Positions 1-8,471 of a stretch of 15,142 nucleotides of DNA are shown piece by piece. The notes beneath the pieces were generated by a model that searched no databases, had not been told where the DNA came from, and saw only the letters and a program-made list of their open reading frames with translations. This DNA comes from Bacteroidia bacterium (lineage in GTDB: Bacteria > Planctomycetota > Phycisphaerae > Phycisphaerales > SM1A02). A program made the position numbers and the translations under genes. Position 1 is the first letter of the stretch. Every line of letters starts with the position of its first letter. The stretch lies in NCBI GenBank assembly GCA_030054235.1, contig JASGCG010000010.1:1-15142 (forward strand), in the 5' to 3' direction.

Positions 1-1
1 C

Positions 2-1204
2 GCCACCACCCGCTGCGACCCCCGCGTCGTGGAGGCCATGCTCCCCTATTTCAGCGAGAAGTTCGGCAATTCGGGCAGTCGCAACCACCGCTTCGGCTGG
101 GATGCCGAAGATGGCATCGAGACCGCCCGCGAGCAGGCCGCACGCCTGATCGGCGCCGATGCGAAGGAAGTCATCTTCACCAGCGGCGCGACCGAGAGCA
201 ACAACCTCGCGGTCAAGGGCGCCGCCGAGATCTACGCCAAGGCTCCCGCCGGCCAGCAGGGCCGTGGCCACATCATCACCTGCACGATTGAGCACAAGGC
301 GGTCCTCGATCCCTGCAAGCGCCTGCAGCGCGAGGGCTTCGACGTCACCTTCCTCGATCCGCCGGCCGATGGGGTGATCACCGCCGAGATGGTGCGCGCG
401 GCCATGCGCCCCGACACGATCCTCGTGAGCATCATGTGGGCCAACAACGAGATCGGCACGATCAACGAGGTCCCCGAGATCGGCCGTCTGTGCCACGAGA
501 AGGGCGTGATCTTCCACACCGACGGCACGCAGTGGGTCGGCAAGATGCCCACCGACGTCGAGCGCGATTGCATCGACCTGCTCAGCTGGAGCGGTCACAA
601 GATGTACGGCCCCAAGGGCGTCGGCGCGCTCTACGTGCGTCGCCGCAAGCCGCGCGTGCGCCTCGAGGCCATGATCGACGGTGGCGGCCAGGAGCGCGGC
701 ATGCGCAGCGGCACGCAGAACGTGACCGGCATCGTGGGCTTCGGCAAGGCCTGCGAGCTCTGCCAGGTCGAGATGGAGCACGATCGCGAGCGCCTGCTCA
801 AGCTGCGTCGCCGTCTTGAGGATGGCCTCTCGGGCCGCATGGAAGTCGTGCAGGTCAACGGCCATCGGGATCGCCGCCTGCCGCACATCGCCAACATCAG
901 CTTTGGCTTCGTCGAGGGCGAAAGCCTGATGATGGGCATCAAGGACATCGCCTGCTCGTCGGGCAGCGCCTGCACGAGCGCGAGCCTCGAGCCGAGCTAC
1001 GTGCTCAAGGGGCTCGGCGTGGGTGACGAACTCGCCCACAGCAGCCTCCGCCTCTCCTTCGGCCGCTGGACGACCGAGGAAGAAGTCGACTACGCCATCG
1101 AGTCGATCTCGAAGGCCGTCGAGCACCTGCGCAAGCTCAGCCCGCTCTACGACCTCTACAAGGAGGGCGTCGACCTGAGCACCATCGAGTGGCAGCACCA
1201 CTGA
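2..1204 (+). CDS. iscS: Cysteine desulfurase IscS (5' end outside window)
   Basis: This PLP enzyme removes sulfur from L-cysteine as an enzyme-bound persulfide and passes it to the IscU scaffold; it is cytoplasmic. The frame is open from nt 2 and begins with ATTRCDPRV, the conserved motif near the N-terminus of IscS, so only roughly the first ten codons are missing. The GTG at nt 29 is internal, not the start. Visible landmarks are the substrate-binding His in TIEHKAVLD, the PLP lysine in SGHKMYGPKG (codon at 599-601) and the persulfide cysteine in SSGSACTSAS (codon at 971-973). The C-terminus STIEWQHH closely matches the E. coli IscS tail (SIEWAHH), which helps dock IscU. Similarity to the proteobacterial group II enzyme runs over the full length. 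It lies 45 nt upstream of iscU on the same strand. I see no defect. Identification is very secure. Confidence 0.97.
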   Translation, partial: ATTRCDPRVVEAMLPYFSEKFGNSGSRNHRFGWDAEDGIETAREQAARLIGADAKEVIFTSGATESNNLAVKGAAEIYAKAPAGQQGRGHIITCTIEHKAVLDPCKRLQREGFDVTFLDPPADGVITAEMVRAAMRPDTILVSIMWANNEIGTINEVPEIGRLCHEKGVIFHTDGTQWVGKMPTDVERDCIDLLSWSGHKMYGPKGVGALYVRRRKPRVRLEAMIDGGGQERGMRSGTQNVTGIVGFGKACELCQVEMEHDRERLLKLRRRLEDGLSGRMEVVQVNGHRDRRLPHIANISFGFVEGESLMMGIKDIACSSGSACTSASLEPSYVLKGLGVGDELAHSSLRLSFGRWTTEEEVDYAIESISKAVEHLRKLSPLYDLYKEGVDLSTIEWQHH

Positions 1205-1249
1205 GCTGCTGCACAGCCCCGATCAACCACCGCACACAAGGAACACACC

Positions 1250-1675
1250 ATGGCATACAGCGAAAAGGTCGTCGACCACTACCAGAACCCGCGCAACGTC
1301 GGCTCGTTCGGCGCCAGCTCCGACGTCAAGACCCGCACCGACATCGGCGTGGGCATCGTCGGCGCGCCCGAGTGCGGTGACGTGATGCAGCTCCAGCTCA
1401 AGGTGACTGCCGAGGGCGTCATCGAGGACGCCAAGTTCAAGTGCTTCGGCTGCGGCAGCGCGATCGCCAGCAGCAGCCTCGCCACCGAGTGGGTCAAGGG
1501 TCGCACGGTCGACGAGGCCCTGCAGATCAAGAACACCCAGATCGTCGAGGAACTCGCGCTCCCGCCGGTCAAGATCCACTGCAGCGTGCTTGCCGAGGAT
1601 TCGATCCGCGCCGCGATCGAGGACTGGAAGAAGAAGAACGGGATCGCCGTCGCCGAAGAGGCCCACGCCCACTGA
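1250..1675 (+). CDS. iscU: Fe-S cluster assembly scaffold IscU
   Basis: IscU is the scaffold on which [2Fe-2S] clusters are built from IscS sulfur and iron. The 141-residue product begins MAYSEKVVDHYQNPRNVGSF, almost the E. coli start. It carries the three ligand cysteines: Cys42 in PECGDV (with Asp44), Cys68 in FGCGSA, and Cys111 in KIHCSVLAED, preceded by His110. The LPPVK motif at 104-108 is the known recognition site for the chaperone HscA. It is a little longer than the 128-residue E. coli protein because of a short insertion around residues 22-34 and a His/Ala-rich tail. The ATG is preceded by AAGGA, which sets the start. It lies between iscS and iscA, 45 and 42 nt away, consistent with one operon. 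Confidence 0.97.
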   Translation: MAYSEKVVDHYQNPRNVGSFGASSDVKTRTDIGVGIVGAPECGDVMQLQLKVTAEGVIEDAKFKCFGCGSAIASSSLATEWVKGRTVDEALQIKNTQIVEELALPPVKIHCSVLAEDSIRAAIEDWKKKNGIAVAEEAHAH

Positions 1676-1717
1676 ACCACGCGCCTCCGGGCCCGTATCA
1701 CTCACGAGGAACCAACC

Positions 1718-2113
1718 ATGCCAGTGCACGTCACCGAAACCGCCGCCCGTGAAATCGACGCCATCATCGACCAGCAGGGGCTCGACCGCGAGAAGATCCG
1801 CCTGCGCGTGGGCGTGAAGGGCGGGGGCTGCTCCGGCTTCACCTACCTGCTCGACCTCACCGAAGTCCAGAAGGAGACCGATGAGGAGTGGGCGTTCACC
1901 TACACCCGCCGCGCCAAGGGCGCCGAGGGCGGCGGCGTCGCCACGGCCGAGGCTCCCGCGTTCACGGTGAAGGTGATCTGCGACCCCAAGAGCTACCTCT
2001 ATCTCAACGGCACCACGATCGACTTCAAGGATGAGTTGATGGGCCGCGGCTTCGTCTTCAACAACCCCAACTCGACCTCGACCTGCGGCTGCGGCAGCAG
2101 CTTCAGCGCCTGA
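1718..2113 (+). CDS. iscA: A-type Fe-S carrier IscA (HesB/IscA family) with insertion
   Basis: A-type carriers bind and deliver iron or Fe-S clusters to target proteins. The family signature is complete: Cys38 in GGGCSGFTY and the C-terminal pair Cys123/Cys125 in TSTCGCGSSF, equivalent to the three ligand cysteines of E. coli IscA (35, 99, 101). The protein is 131 residues against about 107 for E. coli IscA. The extra length is mainly a Gly/Ala-rich insertion around residues 62-81 (TRRAKGAEGGGVATAEAPAF), between the two halves of the fold, just before the strand leading to the LNGTTIDF turn. GAGGA lies a few bases before the ATG. It is the last gene of the block; no hscB, hscA or fdx follows. 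ErpA or another A-type subfamily is possible, but the position after iscU favours IscA. Confidence 0.93.
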   Translation: MPVHVTETAAREIDAIIDQQGLDREKIRLRVGVKGGGCSGFTYLLDLTEVQKETDEEWAFTYTRRAKGAEGGGVATAEAPAFTVKVICDPKSYLYLNGTTIDFKDELMGRGFVFNNPNSTSTCGCGSSFSA

Positions 2114-2125
2114 GTCACGTCCATC

Positions 2126-2186
2126 GCGGCGCCGTGCGCCGCCTCATCAGGATCCACCCCGCGGGGCGCTCGTCAGGGCGCCCCGC
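2126..2186. terminator. Tandem hairpins between convergent iscA and SGNH hydrolase genes
   Basis: Two perfect stems lie in the 111-nt gap. The first is GCGGCGC / GCGCCGC (2126-2132 with 2136-2142, 3-nt loop). The second is GCGGGGCGC / GCGCCCCGC (2161-2169 with 2178-2186, 8-nt loop). No long T-run follows on either strand, so they may act as a bidirectional structural terminator or as a 3' end stabiliser for both the isc mRNA and the opposing gene. Confidence 0.6.
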
Positions 2187-2224
2187 TGTCATGCGGTCCA
2201 TGCACGCGATGGCCGTTGCTCAGC

Positions 2225-2941
2225 TCAGGGGCGAGCAGGCAGCACGGGGGCCAGCGCCTCGGCCCAGATCGCGTAGCCAGCCGGCGACAGGTGCAGTGCA
2301 TCCGGCATCAGGGCAGCGTCGATCGAGCCGTCGGCCTTCACGAAGCGTGCACCGCAATCGATCCACCGCACCTTCTGGTCATCCTTGAAGGCCGACTGCA
2401 GCGCTTGGTTGATCTGCAGCAGATCACCGCGCATGGCATTGATGCCCTCGCCACGCGGGAAGACCGCCATGAGCGCAAGCGTCGCCTCAGGCACTTGCGT
2501 CCGGATCGTGCGCGCCACCGCGGTCACGCCCGCCAGCGTGCCCTTGGCATCGTCGTGCTGGTGGCCGAGGTTGTTCGTGCCGATGAGCACCACCACCACC
2601 TTGGGTGCGAGCCGGGTGAGCGGAGCTTGCGACAGTCGCCACAGGACGTGCTCCGTGCGATCGCCGCTCACGCCCAGATTCACGGCGCCGAGCGGCGCGA
2701 TGGTCCGGTCCCACGCGACACGGCCGCCATCCTCCCAACCCTGCGTGATGCTGTCGCCCACGAACACCACTGCCGCCGGGGGCGCCGTCCGGGCTCGCTC
2801 GAGCACGAGCTGCTGCCGGGGCAGGATGCCTTCCTGGTCGCGTGGCACGGGCGTGAGTGATGGCCCGTCGACGGGGCTCGCAGCGAGCCCGAGGGTGGCG
2901 GCAAGACCGGTCAGCACGGCGCGGGGCGAGGGGAGCGTCAT
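2225..2941 (-). CDS. Secreted SGNH/GDSL-family hydrolase (PAF-acetylhydrolase-like)
   Basis: This is a serine esterase or acylhydrolase of the SGNH fold. Numbered from the ATG at 2941 (238 residues), the blocks are GDSITQGW with nucleophile Ser64, NLGVSGDRTEHVLWRL with oxyanion Gly93, GTNN with Asn123, and PDALHLSPAGY with Asp214 and His217. The NLGxSGDxTxxVLWRL block and DALHLSPAGY resemble the alpha subunits of platelet-activating factor acetylhydrolase Ib and bacterial sugar-ester deacetylases. An N-terminal hydrophobic stretch after one Arg (residues 7-22, ending LAASP) looks like a signal peptide, which is why this ATG was preferred to the in-frame codon at 2980. The likely substrate is an acylated polysaccharide or lipid ester outside the cytoplasm; which one cannot be read from sequence. 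It is a single-gene unit convergent to isc. Confidence 0.88.
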   Translation of the reverse strand: MTLPSPRAVLTGLAATLGLAASPVDGPSLTPVPRDQEGILPRQQLVLERARTAPPAAVVFVGDSITQGWEDGGRVAWDRTIAPLGAVNLGVSGDRTEHVLWRLSQAPLTRLAPKVVVVLIGTNNLGHQHDDAKGTLAGVTAVARTIRTQVPEATLALMAVFPRGEGINAMRGDLLQINQALQSAFKDDQKVRWIDCGARFVKADGSIDAALMPDALHLSPAGYAIWAEALAPVLPARP

Positions 2942-2947
2942 GCGTGC

Positions 2948-2953
2948 ACGGTA
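2948..2953 (-). promoter_or_regulatory. Putative -10 box for the SGNH hydrolase gene
   Basis: The minus strand reads GCGCTACCGT followed by six bases and then the ATG at 2941. The TACCGT hexamer fits a TANNNT -10 element so close to the start that the transcript would be leaderless. No Shine-Dalgarno site is visible. No convincing -35 box was found. Confidence 0.4.
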
Positions 2954-2985
2954 GCGCGGGCGACACTGAGCCTGCACCAACGACA

Positions 2986-3011
2986 GCGGACGGGCCGGGT
3001 GGCCCGTCCGC
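2986..3011 (-). terminator. Hairpin terminator of the lipoprotein gene
   Basis: This is a perfect 11-bp stem, GCGGACGGGCC / GGCCCGTCCGC (2986-2996 with 3001-3011), with a 4-nt loop. On the minus strand it lies 23 nt after the lipoprotein stop and is followed by TGTCGTTGGTG, which is only modestly T-rich. It separates the lipoprotein gene from the SGNH hydrolase gene. Confidence 0.75.
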
Positions 3012-3034
3012 AGGTCAAGTGGTCCTTGAGGTGA

Positions 3035-3532
3035 TCAGCGGGGCTGGCCGCTGGTGTCCATGATCGGCGTGGGGCTGAGCATGGAGGGGAAGCCCCAGAG
3101 CCAGAAGCGGTTCCAGTCGTCGGTCAGGATCCGCAGGTTCTGGTTGGTGCTGATGTCGATGTTGCGGTCAGCCGCGTCGTGCGTCTGCGAGATGCTGTAC
3201 ATCTCGGGGCTCGGGTCCTTCAGGATCGCGTAGGCGCTGGTGGCGTACCACTGCGTCGCGCGGCGATTGAAGTCGTCGACCTTGGCCTTGAGCTCGGGGT
3301 TCTTGCTCAGGTCCTTCTCCGTCGCCAGGCGGATCTCGTCGCGCAGCGTGCCTCGCTCCTCGCGCAGCTCGACCGAAAGCTGCTTCACGCGGCTGTCGCC
3401 GGAGGACAGCGTGGTCCAGTCCTTGGGGCAGTCGGCGGGCGCCGAGATGTCGCGCGGCTGCTCGTGGGTCGGCACGGCGCAGGCGGCCAGGGCGAGCGTG
3501 GACAGGCAGATGGTGAGGCAGGTGCTCTTCAT
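3035..3532 (-). CDS. Small predicted lipoprotein, function unknown
   Basis: The 165-residue product starts MKSTCLTICLSTLALAACAVP: one Lys, a hydrophobic stretch and a lipobox LAAC with the modifiable Cys at residue 18. It is therefore predicted to be exported and lipid-anchored. The ATG at 3532 is chosen because the signal sequence starts there; an in-frame upstream extension to 3598 would bury it. After the lipobox come a Cys-Pro-Lys-Asp-Trp segment (about 38-42), a charged helical stretch rich in Glu/Arg/Lys (about residues 50-85, possibly coiled), and a C-terminal Asp/Asn/Trp-rich part with DDWNRFWLWGFPS followed by LSPTPI. I do not recognise a named family. It is a single gene with its own -10-like box and terminator. 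A structural or envelope-associated role is only a guess. Confidence 0.8.
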   Translation of the reverse strand: MKSTCLTICLSTLALAACAVPTHEQPRDISAPADCPKDWTTLSSGDSRVKQLSVELREERGTLRDEIRLATEKDLSKNPELKAKVDDFNRRATQWYATSAYAILKDPSPEMYSISQTHDAADRNIDISTNQNLRILTDDWNRFWLWGFPSMLSPTPIMDTSGQPR

Positions 3533-3562
3533 GGTCGTGGGGGCCCTTGTGGGCGAGTCAGG

Positions 3563-3568
3563 ACTATA
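3563..3568 (-). promoter_or_regulatory. Putative -10 box (TATAGT) for the lipoprotein gene
   Basis: The minus strand carries TATAGT 30 nt before the ATG at 3532. It is close to the sigma70-type consensus TATAAT and stands out in this GC-rich context. No clear -35 hexamer lies 16-18 nt upstream. Confidence 0.45.
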
Positions 3569-3661
3569 CGGGAAAGAGGCCGCAGGCGATGCACCCAACG
3601 CACGGTCGATGGGGCTCGGGGCCGACCGGCCGGGCTTCGGAAGCTGCTGCCGGACAGCACA

Positions 3662-5650
3662 TCACAGGCTCTTGAGCGCCGTAGCGCAGTCTTCGGCCAA
3701 GGCGCGCGCCGATATGGGACTCCCAGTTGCCTTGCGCATCCAGAGATCGGGGGTGAATCGGCCGAGGCTCGTGATCCGCCGGGTCTCGGCCGCCACGTCC
3801 TTGCCCCGCATGAACGATCGGATCTGGTGGCTCATGATGTGCCCGAGCGTGTAGTCGGCCAAGTAGAGCGGGTGGGCGATCATGTGCTGGTACGCAGCCA
3901 GGATGCGGTACGGATCGGGACCGAAGTCGCGCTCGTAGAAACGGGTCCAGAGCCGATCCGCGATCGCCAGCACCTCGGCTCGCAGCGCGGCCGCGTCCGC
4001 GCCGGGGTTCGCGTAGAGCCAGCGCCAGGCGTGCAGCTCAAGCAGGCTCGGGCCCGCGATCTGGCATGCGGCGAGCATCGTCTGCACGCTGTCGATCGCG
4101 AACTGCCGCTGCTCGCCGCCCTCGGGCTCGATGCCGAGCACCTTCTTCGCAAGACCCTGGTACAGGAATGCGAACGCCTCGGTACACGCGGTGTTGGGCA
4201 CGTTGCGCAGGGCCGGCCGCGGTGCGTAGTACGTGCTGCAGAGTTGCTCGAGATTGTGGCCAAGCTCGTGCATGGCGGTATCGAAGCCATCCCAGCCCAG
4301 GCATTCCTTCAGGCGGTTGGTGCGCAACCAGGCGCCGTACTGCGTGAGCATCGGTCGCATGGCATGGCCGGCGCCCTTGGCGATTTCGACCTTGATGTGC
4401 GAGCCGAGGTAGTCCGCTTCGTGGTCGGGCCAGCCCAGGCCGCGCAGCACCTGCGGCAGCGCGCGCTCGAAGGCGCCCTCGTCCGGGAAGAGCCGCGTCA
4501 CGGCAGCGTTCATCTCCTCGGCGGGTCGCGCTTCGCTGATGTCATCGAAGTAGATGTCGAAGGGTTCGAGGTTCCGGCCGAGGCGGTCGCGCAGCATCGA
4601 TGCAAGCTGCGCGCGCACGGGGTGCTCGAGCAGTTCGACCAGCAAGCGCTCCACGTCCGTCTCGGGAATCTCGCGCGCGAGATCGAACTTGCGCGCGATC
4701 GCCGTCGGGTGTTCCGGGTGATGCGCATCGAACGCCTGCGCGAGCCGGAACTGCTCGATCCAGTGCTCGTACCGGGCCAGTCCGACGGTCTGGCCCGTGG
4801 CGCCGCCGCATGGGCCGGTCGCGCACACCGGGCTGCCGGCGAGCGTGTTCGCCTGGGGATCCCAGTCCACGCCCGCGCCCTTCATGACGGCTGCCGGAAT
4901 CGTGCCGTCGATGTGTCGCGCCATGACCCACGAGAGGGCGCGCTGCTTCTGCAGTCCTTCAGGATCGTTGTAGCCGGCCTTGATCTCCTCGCGCACGAGC
5001 CAGTGCGCGATGAGCTTGCGATCGGTCTCGAACCAACGCTTGCCCTTCGCATCGACCATGCCCCCGACGGGCACGTGGAAGGTCGAGACCCACTGCTGGC
5101 ATCGGTGCCCGGTGGCGCGCGCCCGGTCGGCGAGTTCCGCCGGGATCCGTGGACCGAACGACTGGGCGATGCGCGCCTCGGCCCACTGGTCGATCGACCA
5201 ACCGTCGCCCTCGCTGAGCATGCGCGCGAGCGTCGGACGGTCCAGGTTCAGCAGCGCGACGAACGCGACCTTCTGGCGGTAGAGCTGCTCGGAAAGGTCG
5301 GGTGCCGGATCGAAGGTCGCCAGCAGGTCGTCGACCGACGGGAACTCGTCGCCGCGCAGGTCGGACCAGCGACGCAACGAACGACGCATCTCGTACAGGT
5401 GCCCGCTGACCTGCTCGAGCGCCGTCTCCAGTCGCAGCATGAGCCGCGTGCGCTCGGCGCCGTCGTGCACGAAGTGCTTCAGGCAGAAGGCCGTGAACGA
5501 GGCCCCGTCGCCATCGCTGTCGCGCCACAGCGCGGCCACCCGGGCCACGCCTGCAGCGGCACGCGCACGTGCCGTGTCGCCGTGCGCCGCGATGAGTGCG
5601 GTGATGGTCTCCTCGATCGGCCAGGTCGCGGTGGCTGCTGCGGTCGTCAT
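3662..5650 (-). CDS. M3-like zinc metallopeptidase (oligopeptidase-type), cytoplasmic
   Basis: This 662-residue protein has no signal peptide and carries a gluzincin zinc site: HELGH at residues 461-465 followed by an expected third ligand Glu491 in NTACTEAFAF. The stretch HELGHNLEQLCS strongly resembles the HEFGHVMHQLCS site of thimet oligopeptidase-type M3 enzymes, and the Glu lies at almost the same spacing (30 residues after the first His here, 29 in thimet oligopeptidase). The large, mainly helical N-terminal half and total length also fit M3 oligopeptidases, which cleave short peptides in a closed channel. The rest of the sequence does not look like textbook oligopeptidase F, PepF or Dcp, so it may belong to a divergent branch. 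It is a single-gene unit; TAGACT lies 6 nt before the ATG and no ribosome binding site is visible. The peptidase fold is fairly sure, the exact family less so. Confidence 0.72.
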   Translation of the reverse strand: MTTAAATATWPIEETITALIAAHGDTARARAAAGVARVAALWRDSDGDGASFTAFCLKHFVHDGAERTRLMLRLETALEQVSGHLYEMRRSLRRWSDLRGDEFPSVDDLLATFDPAPDLSEQLYRQKVAFVALLNLDRPTLARMLSEGDGWSIDQWAEARIAQSFGPRIPAELADRARATGHRCQQWVSTFHVPVGGMVDAKGKRWFETDRKLIAHWLVREEIKAGYNDPEGLQKQRALSWVMARHIDGTIPAAVMKGAGVDWDPQANTLAGSPVCATGPCGGATGQTVGLARYEHWIEQFRLAQAFDAHHPEHPTAIARKFDLAREIPETDVERLLVELLEHPVRAQLASMLRDRLGRNLEPFDIYFDDISEARPAEEMNAAVTRLFPDEGAFERALPQVLRGLGWPDHEADYLGSHIKVEIAKGAGHAMRPMLTQYGAWLRTNRLKECLGWDGFDTAMHELGHNLEQLCSTYYAPRPALRNVPNTACTEAFAFLYQGLAKKVLGIEPEGGEQRQFAIDSVQTMLAACQIAGPSLLELHAWRWLYANPGADAAALRAEVLAIADRLWTRFYERDFGPDPYRILAAYQHMIAHPLYLADYTLGHIMSHQIRSFMRGKDVAAETRRITSLGRFTPDLWMRKATGSPISARALAEDCATALKSL

Positions 5651-5656
5651 GGCGCC

Positions 5657-5662
5657 AGTCTA
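5657..5662 (-). promoter_or_regulatory. Putative -10 box for the metallopeptidase gene
   Basis: The minus strand reads CCTCCTAGACT, then GGCGCC, then the ATG. TAGACT ends six bases before the start codon, the spacing expected if transcription starts at the ATG itself. The AGGAGG seen here is on the plus strand and so cannot be the ribosome binding site of this gene. Confidence 0.42.
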
Positions 5663-5716
5663 GGAGGATGCCCGGTGGCCTAAAAACGCGCCGATGGACC
5701 GGGCGATCCAGCTCAA

Positions 5717-5762
5717 GCACCACGGCGGGACACGCCACGACCGCGACGGCGTGTCATGGTGC
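5717..5762 (-). terminator. Bulged hairpin after the mscS-like gene
   Basis: An outer stem GCACCA / TGGTGC (5717-5722 with 5757-5762) and an inner stem GACACGCC / GGCGTGTC (5729-5736 with 5748-5755) form one imperfect hairpin, with a 6-nt bulge on one side and a single base on the other. It begins 23 nt after the channel gene's stop. There is no adjacent T-run, so it is a probable but weak intrinsic terminator. Confidence 0.5.
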
Positions 5763-5785
5763 GATGCACGCCGACGAAGCGCGAC

Positions 5786-6814
5786 TCAGGCGGACGTGCC
5801 CGGAAGGTTGAGCCTACGAGCCTCGATCGCCCTCAGCAGCGCGATCGTGAGCCGCTCGCGGACCGGCGCGAAGTCGCCGCCCTTGGTGGTCGTGGTGGTG
5901 GCCGTGCACTCGACTTCAAGGATGCCCGCGTTCCAGCCCTTCACCTGCACGCCGACCGATGCGGCCGTCAGCATGGGTTCGGCCCTCATGAGGTCAGCCA
6001 GTTCATGCGTGCACGCCTCGAGCGTGTCCGCCGGTGCGTCGGGACGCATCGGCAGCACCATCTGGTATCGCAGCCCGGTGCGCACCGACATGTTCTCGAT
6101 CTCGGCGTTGGCCACCGTCGCATTGGGCAGCGCGACCACCGTCTGGTCGGCGGTGCGCACCCGCGTGCTGCGCAGGCCGATCTCCTCGACCACGCCCTTC
6201 ACCGAACCGATGCGGCACGAATCGCCCGGGCGCAGCGGTTGATCGAGCACCACGCTCAGGCCGCCGAAGAGGTTCTCGAGCGTCTTCTGCGCGGCGAGCG
6301 CCATCGCGATGCCGCCGATGCCCAGACCAGCGAGAAGGTGCGTGACATCGACCCCGAACTGTGACAGGACGCCCAGGACCGCAATGCCGATGGTCAGCCA
6401 GCGCACCACGCGCACCGCCACCGGAACCAACAAGGCCACGCTGACCCGGCCGCGTGCATGGAAGCCGGATCGAGCCAGCTCGCCGGCGGTCGATGCCGCG
6501 CGAAGCACGCCCCACGCCACCAGCAGCACGAACGCCACCCGGACGCCGGTGTGCAGGTCGTCGCGCAGCGTGGGCTCGACCTCGATCCATCGAAGGCTTG
6601 CGCGCGCTCCGAGCAGGAAGCCCAGCAGCAGCAGCGGCGGGGACGCCGATCGCACGAACGCCTCGTGCACGGGATTGGTCGATGCGCTCGCCAGGCGGCG
6701 CACGATGCTGAGCGCCGCACGGGCGATCGCCAAGCCGGCGACGGAACCGATGCCCAAGTACAGGAGCCCATCGAGATCCGAAAGGGTGCGCGTCGAGAGG
6801 AGTTCCATCGGCAT
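5786..6814 (-). CDS. MscS-family mechanosensitive ion channel
   Basis: This is an inner-membrane channel that opens under membrane tension and protects against hypo-osmotic shock. The 342-residue protein has hydrophobic segments at about 16-37, 57-72, 90-108 and 125-150, then the pore helix and the family hallmark GLGIGGIAMALAAQKTLEN (about 163-181), followed by FGGLSVVLDQPLRPGD leading into the beta domain (about 195-245) and a C-terminal alpha/beta domain with the usual thermal-asymmetric hydrophobic/charged pattern. The Gly/Ala-rich packing face of the pore helix is intact. Total length and the extra N-terminal helices resemble YnaI/YbdG-type members rather than the 286-residue E. coli MscS. 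The ATG at 6814 has a second ATG two codons later (6808); either could serve. It is downstream of atpD but separated from it by a strong terminator. Confidence 0.93.
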   Translation of the reverse strand: MPMELLSTRTLSDLDGLLYLGIGSVAGLAIARAALSIVRRLASASTNPVHEAFVRSASPPLLLLGFLLGARASLRWIEVEPTLRDDLHTGVRVAFVLLVAWGVLRAASTAGELARSGFHARGRVSVALLVPVAVRVVRWLTIGIAVLGVLSQFGVDVTHLLAGLGIGGIAMALAAQKTLENLFGGLSVVLDQPLRPGDSCRIGSVKGVVEEIGLRSTRVRTADQTVVALPNATVANAEIENMSVRTGLRYQMVLPMRPDAPADTLEACTHELADLMRAEPMLTAASVGVQVKGWNAGILEVECTATTTTTKGGDFAPVRERLTIALLRAIEARRLNLPGTSA

Positions 6815-6823
6815 GGTCTTCGC

Positions 6824-6829
6824 ACTCTA
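6824..6829 (-). promoter_or_regulatory. Putative -10 box for the mscS-like gene
   Basis: The minus strand reads GGCTAGAGT, nine bases before the ATG at 6814 (15 before the ATG at 6808). TAGAGT fits the TANNNT pattern seen at other starts in the window. The region upstream is the atpD terminator. Confidence 0.38.
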
Positions 6830-6845
6830 GCCGCGCCCAACGAAA

Positions 6846-6871
6846 CAGGGCCTGCCGATCGGCAGGCCCTG
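6846..6871 (-). terminator. Intrinsic terminator of atpD (perfect 26-nt palindrome)
   Basis: The arms CAGGGCCTGCC (6846-6856) and GGCAGGCCCTG (6861-6871) flank GATC, which is itself palindromic, so the whole 26 nt is self-complementary. On the minus strand it starts 27 nt after the atpD stop and is followed by TTTCGTT, as in a Rho-independent terminator. Confidence 0.85.
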
Positions 6872-6898
6872 CAGTGGTGTCGTGTCGGGACGGACGCG

Positions 6899-8341
<1,443 letters not shown>

Positions 8342-8403
8342 GTCTGTCTCGTGAGGTGCGGGGAGGAACCGGCCTGGCAGGATGCCGCGGACGGAAGACC
8401 GGA

Positions 8404-8409
8404 AAGGTA
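8404..8409 (-). promoter_or_regulatory. Putative -10 box of atpD
   Basis: The minus strand reads CACGCTACCTTTCC, with TACCTT as the candidate -10, 62 nt before the atpD ATG. The same GCTACC core occurs upstream of the SGNH hydrolase gene, pfkA and lysS. This supports an independent promoter in the 130-nt manA-atpD gap and a real 5' leader of about 55 nt. No clear Shine-Dalgarno site precedes the ATG. Confidence 0.38.
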
Positions 8410-8471
8410 GCGTGAAGATCGACTCGCCGCCCGCCGACAGGGGCCGCCCGTGCAGCGGTTCGGGGGCCGTT

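Noticed and set aside
3533..3661. Search for a terminator of the metallopeptidase gene
   Set aside because: Only 4-5 bp stems such as GCTT/AAGC were seen. No supportable hairpin.
5664..5669. AGGAGG resembling a strong ribosome binding site
   Set aside because: It lies on the plus strand in a gap between minus-strand genes, and no plus-strand gene with coding character follows.
3179..5683. 834-codon open frame on the plus strand
   Set aside because: It is antisense to the metallopeptidase and lipoprotein genes, with repetitive Arg/Leu/Gly/Val composition and no recognisable motif. It is a typical shadow of GC-rich coding on the other strand.
5670..5704. GCCCGGT / ACCGGGC inverted repeat with a 21-nt loop
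   Set aside because: It has a short stem and long loop upstream of the metallopeptidase start. It is too weak to call an operator or terminator in DNA this GC-rich.
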